From positions 118,231 to 182,230 of the forward strand of contig CAJQUW010011499.1 of NCBI GenBank assembly GCA_907163375.1: a stretch of 64,000 nucleotides of DNA. Direction: 5' to 3'. Both the position numbers and the translations under genes were made by a program. Under the pieces are notes generated by a model, which searched no databases, was not told the origin of the DNA, and saw only the letters and a program-made list of their open reading frames with translations. This stretch comes from Prostheceraeus crozeri. Lineage: Eukaryota; Platyhelminthes; Polycladida; Euryleptidae. Shown here piece by piece: positions 9,841 to 24,309 of the stretch (its first letter is position 1; every line of letters starts with the position of its first letter).

Positions 9841-10321
9841 ATTTCGACCTGCGACCGACACCAAAACATTTTTCATCAAATTTCACTGACCTCCCCCCCC
9901 TCGTTCAGAGAAATTTGATGAAAAATGTTTTGGTGACGGTCCCAGGTCGAAATGCCACACTTTGGAAAATTTTCAAAATTTTACCCATACAAAGCCACTC
10001 TGACACAGGATTTTTTCAGGTGAGCGAGCTCCGACCTAAAATCTTGTAACCGCTCTAACTTTTGAACAAAGACAGATATGAACAAGCCGTTTCTTTCACT
10101 GAATTTGTCTCACTCTTAGCTTTCAAACGAGCTATGGCACGACAAAATCCGTCCACTAGAAGCCAAGATCGAAGCTAGCTGTCCAGAGGGGGGGGGAGGT
10201 CAGTGAAATTTGATGAAAAATGTTTTGGTGACGGTCCCAGGTCGAAATTCCACACTTTGGAAAATTTTCAAAATTTTACCCATACAAAGCCACTCTAACA
10301 CTTAGGATTTTTTCAGGTGAG
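9841..10321. repeat. Inverted plus direct repeat block
   Basis: A 44-bp arm at 9841-9884 pairs with 9910-9953 (about 42 of 44 positions), forming a hairpin whose loop contains a C8-9 tract. The second arm is also the start of a ~115-bp direct repeat, 9910-10024 and 10205-10321, both ending in TTTTTTCAGGTGAG. A splice-like CAG/GTGAG end is notable but I see no gene. The block looks like a small non-autonomous element or satellite-type repeat. Confidence 0.85.
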
Positions 10322-10340
10322 CTACGACAGTCCACCCCTC

Positions 10341-10391
10341 CCAACCTGGCCGGCACACCACGCCAACCTGGCCGGCACACCACGCCAACCT
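10341..10391. repeat. 22-bp minisatellite, about 2.3 copies
   Basis: Units CCAACCTGGCCGGCACACCA-CG at 10341-10362 and 10363-10384 with a partial third unit. GC-rich, in contrast to the flanks. Followed by two poly-G blocks with a shared context, CCAGAG(G)8-9ACGTCAG, at about 10429-10447 and 10490-10509. Confidence 0.85.
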
Positions 10392-11049
10392 AGACACCAC
10401 ATCACCGCGCGCTACACGACGGTCGACCAGAGGGGGGGGGACGTCAGACCCGAAACACCACGGCGGCCGACCACGGCACTCTGCCGGTCCAGAGGGGGGG
10501 GGACGTCAGCGATGGCGGCCATCTTGCGCTATCCAGAAGTGGAGTTTTACTTACTACTCGCGTGCGTATGAGGCATTGATTGAAACGGGCAATATTATGA
10601 CGCTGTAACAGTGTCACACTGCGTAGGATCAATGGCTTCAAAAAGAGCCAGTGTGACGAGCTGTTTATTAACACCGCATTATCCGATATAGATTTAATTA
10701 ATACCAAGTGTGCTTGTATTTCATGCATACATATTAGCTATACACGTAGGTCCTTATAAGCTCTCAGGTGAAGGCAGTCTATCGGTATATAGACTATCGG
10801 TATATAGCCATACAGTAGGCCTATTATGCATAATATGTGCAAAATCAATTAAAGGCTCTAATACTATTAAGATCAATATAGTCCTAGGCCTACTTCCGTG
10901 ACCTTCGTCAATTAAAAAAATATACACACATGGTATAGGCCCAAGGTTTACCCGATGCAGCTTGGGGTCAACTTGTGTACGTTTTTAGCTCTAAAGCAGG
11001 CTATTGGGATGGGTATCTATTGTGATCCCAATGGAAATTCTCATTGATA

Positions 11050-13300
11050 TTGGGTTGGGATTGGACTGGAAATTCGTCCCAGCGGCAAGCCTCAGGATTG
11101 GTAAACTTGTTTAAGTTCAGATTTGGGAAGGAAATTTCTGAGTTGTCGGATGATGAACAGTCGACTGCTGGCCCGTTTGCAAATCTCGTTAACGTCCGTG
11201 TCCCATTTCAGATTTTGATGAAGCGTGATGCCGAGAAACTTAAAAGAGTCGTATTGCTAGGAGAGCTAATGTATGGACGGCGACTCTTATTCGAAGATGA
11301 CCACCTCTGTCTTATCTGTGTTCAGTTCCAAAACCGCTTCAGTGGCACCCTGAGTCCATCTTAATCATTTAAGAGTCAGAATCTCCGAACAGTCGCAAGA
11401 GCGATTCAACGGAATCAAAATCAGAAAATCGTCGGCAAATTTCAGGACTTTAGCGCTTTTGTGATTAGCAACAAATGACCCCACGTGAGCAGCAAATAAG
11501 TATGGCCCGAGAACTGAGCCTTGTGGGAAGCCAGATGTGACGATAGAAATATTGCTGATGTGAGTTCTATCTAAGACAACTTGCTGTCACCAACCCTGGA
11601 AGTAGTCACTTAGCCACTTTATTCATCCACCAAAAATGTTCGACTACAGAATAGTTCGAAGCAGTGCTTGATGATTTAGTTTGTCGAATGGTCTTTTTAT
11701 GTCAAATGAAATTGCAAGTATACCTGAGAAGTTGCCAGAGTCGATCAGCTTTGTTGCAAAATCTTGTAATATAATGTGAGCATGTGCGGTTGAGCAGGAT
11801 GGTCTGAAATCATATTGATCTGGTCCGTACAGTTCAAGAATGTTTTCTTTGGCAGATGCAATAACATACTTCTCTAGAATTGTTGCTATGATTGGAAGCA
11901 ATGAAAGGCCGAAAGTTATTCGTGTTGCTGGATCTGGGTTTTGAGACGGGGATGACGTGGCCAAATTTCCACTGCTCTGGTGAGATCCTAAACTCAACCG
12001 AAAGCGCAAAAAGATGCGAAATAGGTCTGCAAGGAACTGAAGCGCACTGTCTCAATAACCTTGGGGATAACGAGTCACTTCCAGAACTTTGGACCTTGAT
12101 TGATCGCAAGAACTTTTCTGTTTCAGATGCACTGGTGCTCACGGTCCATTGGTTTTCGGTGTCAATAATTGAGTTATTAGACGAACTCCAGTCGGGTGAT
12201 TGGGTAAAGACTATCGTGAACAAGTCGTCAAAAAAAATTGAGCAGCATATTCAGGTGTTTCAAATTCATTCATTCAAAATATGAATAGTACTCCCGGTAA
12301 TCTGTTGTTGGTAATTGACTTAGCGACACTCCAAAAGCTACCTCTCCAGGCTTTTAAGTCTTCGGACCATTTTTTCTTCGCTCGAAAAATTTCCGATTTA
12401 ATTTTACGCTTGTAATAATGGTACATTTCGTAATCATTAGACCAGAGTGCCGCAAATCTTTTGTTGATCAGAAGTTCTATTTTTCCCGTCACCCACGGCT
12501 TGTCAGCTGCAGATAGTTCGACGTAGGTATAAGGAATGAGTTCATGTTATGAATAGGAGGTTGAGTAGAAGTAATCACACTTTTCCTGAAGCGATGCTTT
12601 TGAGCGATGCATATCATACCACGGATGTTCATGCAGTTCTGCTTTCTCCGATAGTCATAGACTTAACGACTTTTTTTAGATTTAGTGGTAGATATGACCA
12701 GTTGAATTAAAACTGTCCAGTGGCCTGCGTCACCGAAGTTAGGACCAATGACAGGAGCATTATAACTGTCAACCAGAGTGGATTCCAGGAAAACTTTATC
12801 AAGAATAGAAGTCTTCCTAGTGGGGTAGCTCACTACCTGAGCTAGCCCTAAGACTCACAAAGAGTATCACATGGAAGGTGGTTTACATCTCCCAAAATGA
12901 TCATTCGTGAAGGTTGTACTTTGCAATCGATGACTTCACCATAACCATAAGTTACTCCGATCTACGCGGTTATATGCTTGATAGTTATCAATCATGTCGT
13001 ATTTTTCACTAAAAGTAAAAATTCCCTTGTGAAAATCAGGAAATTAATACTTCACGGCCAGATAGGTTAATTATTGAGCATGTTATGAAAATAATCAGTT
13101 GGAAAAGAATTCTGTAGCCACAGGACTGAATAATGCAACCATTACGACGAGCGGAGTTCCGTCCTGAACACCGGAAACCGCTGATCAAGTTTTTGTATAT
13201 AAAATTGATCAATTGAAAGCAAGTGTGATTTCCAAATTCAGGTTCTGTAAATGATTCGACCTCGCCTGTCAAATCGTATCAGATAGTCGTCCCAGAGGCT
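11050..13300 (-). mobile_element. Decayed CR1-like LINE copy
   Basis: A degenerate non-LTR retrotransposon read on the minus strand. Pieces in coding order: endonuclease N-terminal region (about 13250-13040), endonuclease motif ILGDVN (about 12880-12900), the linker with an INKR...KRKIKSEIFRAKKKW pattern (12492-12300), reverse transcriptase start (HVIPVSK...NNFRP, about 11980-11900), SFDIKRPFDKLNHQALL (about 11655-11710), SGFPQGSVLGPYLF (about 11490-11535), the FADD catalytic motif (about 11423-11445), and the C-terminal FLGI...NLKW segment (about 11205-11260). It is cut into many frames by frameshifts and stops, so it is old. The linker resembles the one in the younger LINE at 47.5-51.8 kb, suggesting related families. 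The left limit is taken where protein similarity ends; its 3' tail may reach about 10950. Confidence 0.88.
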
Positions 13301-16300
13301 ACATGCTTTGCGAGGGAAGAGGCCAGGTGAAATTGTAGGTCATAAATACTTGATGTTGACTAAAATCTGAAATTACTCAAAATGTGCTTCCCATTCTTTC
13401 TGTTGGCAACGACCCGAGATCAATCATTTTCACGAAGAGGATTTGTGTAAATTATTCTTGAAATGTAATTGATTACAATTACTAATTACATCTCTATCAA
13501 TGATTACTATCGTAAATTACTCCGTTTCCCTTCTATTACATTTCAATCACTTTAGATAACTTCAGGTTCTCAATATGGATTTTAACAATAAATTTCGTTG
13601 TAAATTTCTTTTAAAATAGTTGTCGGTAGTTGAACATTTGCGTGCTCGTATAATACCACAATGTCGCATAATTAGCAGTTATTGTAACGCATTATCGACT
13701 AGGAAAATAAAGCAATTTATAGTGCATGTTGAATGAATATTTAACAGTGCTGCTAACAAAGTAATGACAGTTACTTCTCAATTACACGACTAAAATGTTA
13801 TTAACTTCAATTACAAATTGCTCATCAAAAAATACTACTAGTATTGATTATGATTAGGCGTACTTATTACAACACAAGTCTGTCACGAAGTACAACATGA
13901 TAATCAATATTCATACTCGCCACCATTAAATAAGACCAAAAAAGTGTCTTCATGCGATGATTTCCAATGGAATCCATCGAAACGGGCGATCCTCTTGTTT
14001 CTAGAGAATTTACATTTCTAGCTTCATAACATATTTGCATTGTAAGTCTATACTTGCCTGTAAATAATAAACTTAAAAATAAAGTCGGCAATAATTCATT
14101 GACGATTTCAAGGCAATTGAAAAGCATGTCGCTAAATGAATGTCGTGAAAAATTCGTTCAGAAAATACAATGGTCAAACAAAAAATGGTCGAGTTCAAAG
14201 TCACCCTGCACAACTTAGATGATACTATTGTTATTTAAATTTAATTCACTGAAAACCGACAAATCATTGATCTGCCATCTTCAGATATTATCTATTCTGC
14301 TTTCGAAAAACAAGATTAAAAGCAGATTTGAAGTATTGCTTTAAATAACACATTACGTCAAAAATTCTGTTTACATATCTTTGACAATACGGCTATTGGA
14401 TGAGTATTAGACACATTATCTTATTCAGCCAAGTACAACATGCGGTAATTGTGACTTACGCTAATTCGTCCATCCATACACCAAAATGATAACTGTGAAA
14501 GCTGGGAATAAGCTAGGTGCATATCTTTTTCATAAGAAGTCTTCATCGAGTGTCACTGTTTAGAAATTTCTAAAAAATACAATCTGTGGTACTTAGTCTA
14601 TTTGTTTGCCCATCTCTGGATTAGGAACTTGTTGTGGAAAAGTGGAAAGAAGATTCAGAAAATTAGATCGTTCAGAACTAAAATCGATTAAAATCAGAAA
14701 AATTGCATAAAGAATGAATCGAAATCTAATATTCAAAATCGCCGCACACTAGAAATTTGCAGCTTCACAGGAAAACGCCACATTGCCTATGAACTCTCCG
14801 TTGAGTACTGTTCCTGTTTTTCCGAAGGCGTATGAAATTCTCATCCAATATGGAAGTTTGCTAATTAATTGATTCGCTTCATTGCACTTTCTTATTGAAT
14901 TCTGTCATGATTAACAATCCTCTCACTTCTTTTCACAACTTGGATGTGATTTTGATTAATATTCTCTCACTTATAAGTTAAATGAGAAATGTCGACATTG
15001 GGACAGTAAATGCGTGAAATGTTAGATGAACTGCCACGTCTAATATCCGATAACTCCTCAATGTTAACTAATATAGCCGACTATCTGTTTGCAATCACTT
15101 TAAAGCTTGCCGAATATTTATTTGACACCGCAGGAATTTCAACTCAAACACATCGCCATTTTTAAAGCCGCTGGGATTCACTCACCAGATATCATTGGAA
15201 ATGAAAATCCAATTTGTAGTCTTTTATCGCTTTACGTTGGAAGTTTACACTTCTGATTTTGAAATCAATGCTGGCGCTTTTCCCCGGACTGCATGAAATC
15301 CAACGAAAAGGAATAGCGAAAATAATCTCGCGGAGTTCGAAATTTTGATGACAGTTTCATGGATACGATCGGATGGAATAGTAAACTGGTTGACGCAAAG
15401 CCGTTGATTGAGAATACAACTTTGTTGCCAATAATTGCGATTTTTATCAGCATTGGAATGGTTACTACTTTTTGCAATGGGTAAAGCTTTGGTGGTCCCG
15501 AATTCAGAACATTGGCGACATTGAATTCACATTGTAAGGGAGTTGTGGAGCGGCGTTCTCGTCAGATGCAAAGAACGACAAGATAACGTAATCCCTTTGT
15601 GTCCTAGAAATTGCAATTTGTCTTCAATCATCGCGATCATTTGCATTATTAGTTTCCCAATAACAGTTATTGCCTCCCAAAATGCTTTTCTTTTAAATTC
15701 ATGAATAATGAAAATATTATGACGCTCGAATTTTACGTGAAATTGATCAGAGTTACGCGGGAAACACTGAGTTCTCTTTGCAGTGTAACTTTTTCCGATT
15801 AAGGTTGGTCAAGACTATTGCTGCAAAATAAGTGCATTACAGTGTTTCATAAGAACTGTATTGATCAGCAGTTGATGAAAATTGTCTCACATGCTATTCC
15901 CATCCGCTCGTTTTATGCTTAGGTTTGATTATTTGTATGATCGATTCGAACACTTCCCTTTGGATGATCAAAAGTGAAGTCAACGAGTCAACGTTTCTAT
16001 TTCTAGAAAACTAAATAAGTAATTCTCAGTTTCCCACCGTTGCAAGACCATTACTAAAAATAGTTGAATGCATTCACTGAGCTTGAGAGGGGAGACCTAG
16101 CCGGAATTTCAAGGTAGTGATCTTCAGTCTAATAGCCCGGCTCCATTTTCTCGGTTTTGCTTTGAGTTCGAAGCCATCTGAATACCGATGTAAAATGCGC
16201 TTTAATAATCAATCACTACATTTTCGGATTCATTTATGATGCTTTGACTTCTTTATGAGAACTATCCCTCAGACACCAGAAGACCTGATGAAGGGTCCAG

Positions 16301-16404
16301 TGGACCGCGGAGCCACATTTTTCTGTTTCCCTTTTGCTACTGACGCTATATCAACCACTCTTGCACATGCGAAATCATCACATCATCGCGTGACATTTCA
16401 TTTC
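13300..16404. other. Gene-free stretch
   Basis: AT-rich DNA without a recognised gene. A block rich in ATTAC/GTAAT motifs lies at about 13452-13560, with a looser one at 13750-13815, possibly the ends of an old element. A degenerate hammerhead-like core sits at about 16283-16312. Short frames at 13867-14127 and 15265-15477 have no recognised similarity. Confidence 0.5.
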
Positions 16405-16412
16405 AGTTTACC

Positions 16413-17058
16413 TATAGAGTAAGTATATTAGGTAGAGTGGTAACTCCGCATTTATTAAATCCCCAATGTGTATACACTTTCGATTTTATTAAATGAACTC
16501 AAGGGGATGCAGGTGGTAATTATCACCAAATGTGAGATATGCAAATTTTTGCAGTTCTGAAGAAATTACCACGGAATTGAATGATCATGGTTGTAATGCA
16601 AAAGGAATGATGGTGTTTTGCAGATTCTCAGTGTCATGACAGCCTTGGAGATTTAATGTTTCTTAAATTAACGAATCGATGGGTACTTTCATGCTCAAAT
16701 TTTGGGGGTGCTCATATTTTTTAGGTACTCATGCTCAAAGTTTCATGAAGACTTCCATTATAATACGATTAATGAAATTACCATGATAATCAGCTTAATT
16801 TCCACTTAGTTAGGATGCTTATTAGCAAATATTCATTCCTTTTGATATCCAACTTGCTTCATACTACTTATAAAGAGGACGTTGTCTCGACAGTATATAA
16901 ATTTGCAAAATTTTGACTTTCTTGAAACAGCTCAAATAATTTTTTGGACCACAGGAACGCAATCTCCGCAAAAAGCTGAATCTTTTGATATAAAAATTTT
17001 CACTGTATACAGATACTTTTTTTGAGTCGACACTCTACCTATATATCACTACTCTATG
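16413..17058 (-). mobile_element. MITE family 1, copy A (hAT-like)
   Basis: A 646-bp non-autonomous element with ~26-bp terminal inverted repeats (consensus starts CATAGAGTAAGTATATTAGG), in reverse orientation to copy B at 40499-41387. It is flanked by AGTTTACC (16405-16412) and AGTTGACC (17059-17066), an 8-bp target duplication with one mismatch. An 8-bp duplication fits the hAT superfamily. No transposase is encoded. It shares with copies B and C the internal blocks ATCAAAAGGAATGAA, AATTAAGCTGATTATCA and ACATTGGGGATTT. Confidence 0.85.
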
Positions 17059-17267
17059 AGTTGACCTATTTGAAGTATGATAAATAGGCCAAGGGGTACA
17101 TTAAACCCCTTCCTCAGGTCGTAGAGGGTGTAAATAATTTTTAGTCTCAGATGAAAAACGATTTTGTGCATATACATGATGGTGAAATTTTGAGTGTCGT
17201 GTTAGAAGACAGCAAATGCGAGTGCTTTGTTTTCGCACATGATCGTGCGTGACTGCTGCGCCTATAT

Positions 17268-17343
17268 AAACAACTCGGCATACATCAATGGCAAATATGA
17301 AAGCTATCATTACATACTTTGGATTACTGATGTCTCGGTATCA
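17268..17343 (+). promoter_or_regulatory. Possible TATA promoter with short ATG frame
   Basis: CTATATAAAC at about 17261-17271 is followed 20 bp later by ATG and a short frame (MANMKAIITYFGLLMS...) that ends at a TAG near 17347 or at a GTATCA donor-like site. It could be a first exon with a hydrophobic leader, but nothing downstream was found to continue it. Weak. Confidence 0.2.
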
Positions 17344-17399
17344 GTAGTTTGAATTGACGGTTAATACTATATTTTCTTGGGAGATGAAACCAACTGATT

Positions 17400-17490
17400 G
17401 GAAGTCATACTGTCGCTCGTCGACAGTCCAGCTGCAAATCGTTGGCCTAGAATGCCAGAGCTCGGTGGTTCAAATCCACTAGGACGCAAA
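17400..17490 (+). repeat. tRNA-like SINE remnant
   Basis: GGTTCAAATCC at about 17467-17477 is a perfect Pol III B box, followed by an acceptor-like ACTAGGACGC. Upstream, CAGTCCAGCTGCAAATCGTTGG resembles a tRNA-Ser-like anticodon region, but no convincing A box or full cloverleaf could be drawn. Best read as a decayed tRNA-derived SINE head or tRNA pseudogene. Confidence 0.35.
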
Positions 17491-17559
17491 GTTATTTTCC
17501 ATATGTAAAAAAATGAAAATTTATAGTTCGGCCACAAAAATAGGTTGTTGCTCATATTG

Positions 17560-18820
17560 CCACAGCAGTGGGCCTAATTGATGAGTTTGAGATTTCTTCA
17601 TCCTGGGTCTAAAACTAATAGTTCCTATGGCTCGGGTAGGCATGCTCGTATTTCCGATATAGGTGAATGAAATTAAATAGTGTGCAAATGTAAGGGTTCT
17701 GATAAACGCAAAAAATTTATTGCAACGAAGTCAACTATCTAAAGCTGCATTCTGGCAAACATTGTGAAGCCAACCAGCTTATAGTCGTACAACTCATTTT
17801 ATGCCGAATGTCATTGACTAACAAAAACATCACATATTTCCATATATATGTTTGCTATGAGGACTGAGCGACACTCAAAAACATAAACACGTCGATGAGC
17901 TACACGTAAACATCATTGTTATGCTGTTGATCTGATGCTGTTAAAACATGGGGAATGTTTATGAATACGCGCGGGTGAGCGTTTATAGTTCCATAGCCTG
18001 TTCCGTGCACATCGTAAATCCTTGAAATGCTTTGTTAGAATCATTCCAGGGAGAAGATTGTGCTTTTATGTGAAGAAACCTCCTAACTTAGCAATGATAT
18101 TAGCGCTCGTCATGATTGCAAACCAAACAAATTAAACACGATTGTGCATTAACGCACGTGAACTGTATGAGGACGTCAGTGAAAATTATTTTGGAAACCA
18201 GCAGCGCGGACCCGACCATGTTTCCATAAGTCAAGATCCGGTCCGATTACCACTCAGCTGGCTATATTGAAGGATGCTCAACAATTTAGATCTGAAAAGT
18301 GAGTTGGATGAAGCGCAGCATTAGTAACGGACCAGACCCACCGCCCTTACCGATAATAAGTCAAGTTTGTTGTCTCCTCCGTGTACTTAGGCTGAACAAT
18401 AGGCCTACTGATACTCTCTTGCCTGAAAATTAACAATATACGTGGAATAGCTGCCATAGTAATGTCATGCTTTCACGAAAAAACTGCATATGTATGAGCC
18501 AGCGCTCATTATCTAGCAGATTGTGCATTTACAACGATGCTGTCTTCCCCATGTAAATTACCGCATAAATCAGAAATTTGGACACTGAATTATGACATCA
18601 GCATGTCGCTAACGTCTTTGATACTTGAGCACAAAGGGAGACAAAGGAATCCAATAGAGACAATGAACTGCATAAAAGTACGCAGCAACACGCAGCTTCA
18701 ACTTTCTCCTCTTAAGGAAAAATTCAATGGTTTGGACGCATTCTACTATTGTGTCTGTCATCAAACAGTCGTTGGATTACAAAGCTGAATTACCGGATCT
18801 ATAACCTCTGTAGAGGATTA
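17560..18820. other. Gene-free stretch
   Basis: No recognised gene or repeat. The short frame at 18537-18788 (83 codons) has no similarity I can name. A segment at about 18100-18130 (GCTCGTCATGATTGCAAA) resembles one at 35895-35925, a possible old dispersed repeat. Confidence 0.4.
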
Positions 18821-19400
18821 ACTATCCAGCAAACTTGTCGTCCAGTGAGGCTATAGCCGGAGTGGGACCCACAGTAGCTGCAATCCACCTGAATCCACCC
18901 ACCACCAAACTGCATGTAGCATCAGCCCTGCACCACCCTTCGAGGTCCTGGTATGCTACAATGGATGCATTTGGGGACACTCAATTACGCCGACAAGGGA
19001 CATAGTTTCTCCCATGGGAAGGTTCCCATCAAGCTCCTCATCCCCGGTTCGTTTGCACCTGTGTCATCCTGACCACAAACGGAAAATAACCCTGTCGACA
19101 GTCCTCCACATTATCAGGGATGAGGGACCATTGCCAGTTGCAGGGGTGACTCCCCCAGTCATAAACACAAGCTCGTGGAGTTAGGATACCAATGAGAAAC
19201 AACCTGCACACACCACGTGACCAGGCCAAATTTTCGCTTCCGCAGACGCAGCCATCAGCATTCGATCTCAGACCTGCGTGATGCCAGAAGGAATCCCTCT
19301 GTGTGATCTGTGCCAGCTGTTATTGGAACTACTTTCCACGGTCATCAGATCTTTCCCTGAAGCCAGAGTTGCCTCAAGCTAGTTAAAAAGAATACATTTG
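18820..19400. other. GC-richer block of unknown origin
   Basis: About 550 bp with clearly higher GC and a C-rich plus strand compared with both flanks. Reading frames are short on both strands and no terminal repeats were found. It may be a fragment of an unrecognised mobile element or a non-coding exon; I cannot decide. Confidence 0.35.
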
Positions 19401-20316
19401 GTCCGGATCGTAGACTTAAATACTAAGATTTAGAAGTCTCTGACCACGATGAGACTTTATTTTGATTGGATTCACAAATCGCCTTTGTGGAAAGTGAAAG
19501 ATAATAGTAATAATGCAATATTAAAAACAACATCTGTTTGGGGTCTGTACCGAAAAATTTATAAAAAACGAACGCTCAATTCTTGAAAAAACAGCTAACT
19601 TGCAGTTTATTGAATATGAGAACCAATTCCCTGCGCATGTTATGACTGACAACATGAAAGTTGAATTAAGGATGTCCAATCACGTGCAGAAATCCGAATT
19701 TCCGCTATGATTGGCTAGATAGAATTCATGCTGTCTTTCTGATGAAAATATATCGCAGAAGTTCCGAACATGGGCCTTGTGCAATCACTATCGACGAAAT
19801 AACAGGTGAGTGGTGCGCTGTGAATATGTGTGTATGGTGTGCAACTTTTGAAAATATTTGTTAAATACTTTCTACGAGAAATTCCACCTGTCGTTTCATC
19901 AGCATACTTGAGAGCGATGATATAATTTGATGTATATAAGTGTAGTGCACCGAATAGAACAACACGAAGTTTAGACTACAGGAATGGAAGGCAATTGATA
20001 TTTCGCCCGACTTTGTCTCTAATTGCCAGCAATTAACTAAACCTTCATTGGAAACTTCAAATTCAATTGCACTGGTAGATCAGAAGCAGACAGCTAGATA
20101 AGTCACGGTGAAGAAGTGTGAACCGTAAATCTGCATTTTTGTGTCCCGTCCGGCTGAAACTGCGGCCATAGTCAATACAGAGCAGCTTGGAGCCTTTCCT
20201 TTCACTATAGATACTTTACTGCCATAGCATTTGATCGAATCATACACTTACAAATGCGATGAGAGCTTTAATCTAAGTATTCAAAATTTCAACTTCACAA
20301 TCTACATGAGGAATTC
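19400..20316. other. Gene-free stretch
   Basis: AT-rich, short frames only; nothing recognised. Confidence 0.4.
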
Positions 20317-20318
20317 TA

Positions 20319-20858
20319 GTCCTGCAGCCAGTACGAGTTTCTGCTGAGAGAATGAAATACACCCTACGCCTACTACGAATCTGCGCGTCTGCCGAGTTCT
20401 AGTTAGTTCCTCATCATGTCAGACAGGGTCAAAGAAAACATATGTTGGTCCAATGGGATTTCCTATGACGTGCACGTGCTATCATCATGCTTCTGATTGG
20501 CAATTTCTGCGAGAATGTGGATCAGATTGCTCCAAATGCTTGTGTCTTCCGATAGTAGGAGGCTTCCCAAATCTGAATGTGTTTCACTTCATAGACGGGG
20601 GTGCATGAACATAATAGGAAATGTCCTGAAGACATTTCATGTCAAAATTTATGTCTCTGGGCTTTGTATTTTTCGTTCAATCAGAGAAAACACAAAAATT
20701 TCATTTTTGCCAAAAACTGCAATCTGCGGCCCTTTGGATGAAGATGCGTTTTTCTTGTGTCTGACAAGAAGAGGAACTCACTGGAACTCAGCAGACGTGC
20801 AGATTCGTAGAAGGCATGGGGTGTATGTGTGCGAGTGTTTTCGTTGGGCATCAAATTA
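20319..20858. mobile_element. Foldback family 2, copy 1 (decayed)
   Basis: Left arm begins GTCCTGCAGCCAGTACGAG after TA (20317-20318). The right half carries the inverse blocks TCTGACAAGAAGAGGAACTC and CAGACGTGCAGATTCGTAG seen in copies at 43600-44322 and 55173-55493, but its last ~50 bp are diverged. Frames inside it are by-products of the inverted repeat. Confidence 0.75.
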
Positions 20859-20859
20859 G

Positions 20860-21471
20860 CGTTAGTAAATGAATTCTTTGATATTTGTTTCAATGAACTG
20901 ACATTATTCTTGCAGCGCGCAAGAATGAACTATGAACTGGAGGTGTTGTACATTGGATAAGATTTAGGAGCGGAATCCGATCCGACAGTTTGAAAGCAAA
21001 GGCAAGGGGCGCTTGCTGTAAATCATGCTTATCATCACTAATAAGTACACATTAATGTTATATTTTTCTATTACGTTTCCAAGTTGGAAATAAACGTTCT
21101 GACTTTTGACTTTATTTTAACTTGTCTCGTCCCCAGAAAGGCACAATGCATTCAAGCTAGATCCCTGGTGGCTACTCTTACGCTACGCAGCTCTGCCCTG
21201 TAATCCTTCCCCATAAGGCTTACTGGTGATATTTAGCCGACTGCTGCTTAAATTGAAGGTATTTGCAACCAAAAAGTATTGTGCAATTTGGCAATTCGGG
21301 AGCGTGCTAGTTGCGTATAGCCTTGTACATGCAGTAACAAACAGGATGCCACTTTTTGCAGAATAGTGAAGCTAGGATTTGATTGAGATTTCGTTCCGTT
21401 TTTGTTGAGTGACCAGCTGTGAATTCCACAATGTGGGAATAATTCGGATGTTCATAAAAATGCTAATACTA
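20860..21471. other. Gene-free stretch
   Basis: AT-rich; nothing recognised. Confidence 0.4.
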
Positions 21472-21643
21472 AGGGATCGTCCATAATCCACGTGGATAAA
21501 AAAATGGGATGACCCACCCTCCCCCCTGATGGACAATTCTTGGACACTGGTCCACACCCCCACTCCTACCCCGTGGACAGTGGACAATTACTGATATTCA
21601 TTGTGGATAAGTATTCAACTGTACGTATCTGCATTTACGGGTC

Positions 21644-23490
<1,847 letters not shown>

Positions 23491-23499
23491 ACCGCTTGG

Positions 23500-24056
23500 G
23501 CTATTGCATCAAAAATTAGCTAAGAGGAATGCCGTCAAAAATTTTTCGACGAGTTTAGCGTGCAAACTCCGCCCAGGAGAACTGTCTCCTATTGGAGAGA
23601 CAAACTGCTGAGACTGGTAACCTTGTAACATATCGCCTTCGTTCCCACATAACGATATTGTTATATTCTCTCAGAAAAGGTGGCGCCTTTCTTCACTAGA
23701 AGACGCGAAATGCTCTATCAACAAGACGGCGACCCTCCCCATTACCACCGAGGTGCCAGAGAACTCTTAGATAATTTTTGTCGAATCAGTGGACTGACCG
23801 GAGAGGGGCAATTGAATGGCCTGCCAGATCACCTAACTTGAGTGCTTGCGACTATTGGCTGTGGTCATATCTGTGCTTAAATGTCTCCGTCGATGGAGCA
23901 AGATTCCATTCAGTAGCTGATCTAAAAGACAAAATTGCCACCGAAATTGAAAATATCCCATCAAATATGTTCAGAAGAACTCTTCTTGTTTTTATAAAAC
24001 GCTGTCGGTCGTGCATTGACAATGATGGAGGACTTTCGAACTTTGACTTTTTGTAA
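23500..24056 (+). pseudogene. Internally deleted Tc1/mariner-type transposase
   Basis: The N-terminal helix-turn-helix region (FFDEFSVQTPPRRTVSYWRDK, about 23535-23610, here given by its PPRRTVSYWR core) is followed after only ~100 bp by the catalytic C-terminal part, so the central several hundred bases of a normal ~1-kb gene are missing. The C-terminal part shows the second catalytic Asp in QQDGDPPHY (about 23719-23745) and the third in WPARSPNLSACDYWLW (about 23815-23865), typical of the IS630-Tc1-mariner DDE_3 fold. A frameshift near 23775-23780 separates these two. The tail runs in one frame to a stop at 24054-24056. It is a dead copy; the deletion structure resembles a MITE precursor. 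Confidence 0.85.
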
Positions 24057-24309
24057 TGATAAGAAATAGCACTGTTTCCAAATGAATGTAATGTAAGCGT
24101 TTTTCACTGAATTAAGAAGTTCTTTCTCAGTTGGCAAATACTTTTGAATCACCCAGTAGGCCTACATGTACGTATAACAATAATTTTGGCATTTCCCCTC
24201 TAAGTCGTCACTCTAATCGTCCAATTCTCCCCTTCACATAGACAGACAGTTTGCAGTACCACAAAGCCCCTCCCATCTGCTGTCCACGTGGATTACGGAC
24301 GATCCCTAC

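Noticed and set aside
11044-12284. Plus-strand frames of 106 and 130 codons
   Set aside because: They are antisense to the LINE reverse transcriptase and C-terminal segments read on the minus strand.
20497-20859. 120-codon plus-strand frame
   Set aside because: Lies wholly inside a foldback element and reads through its inverted arm.
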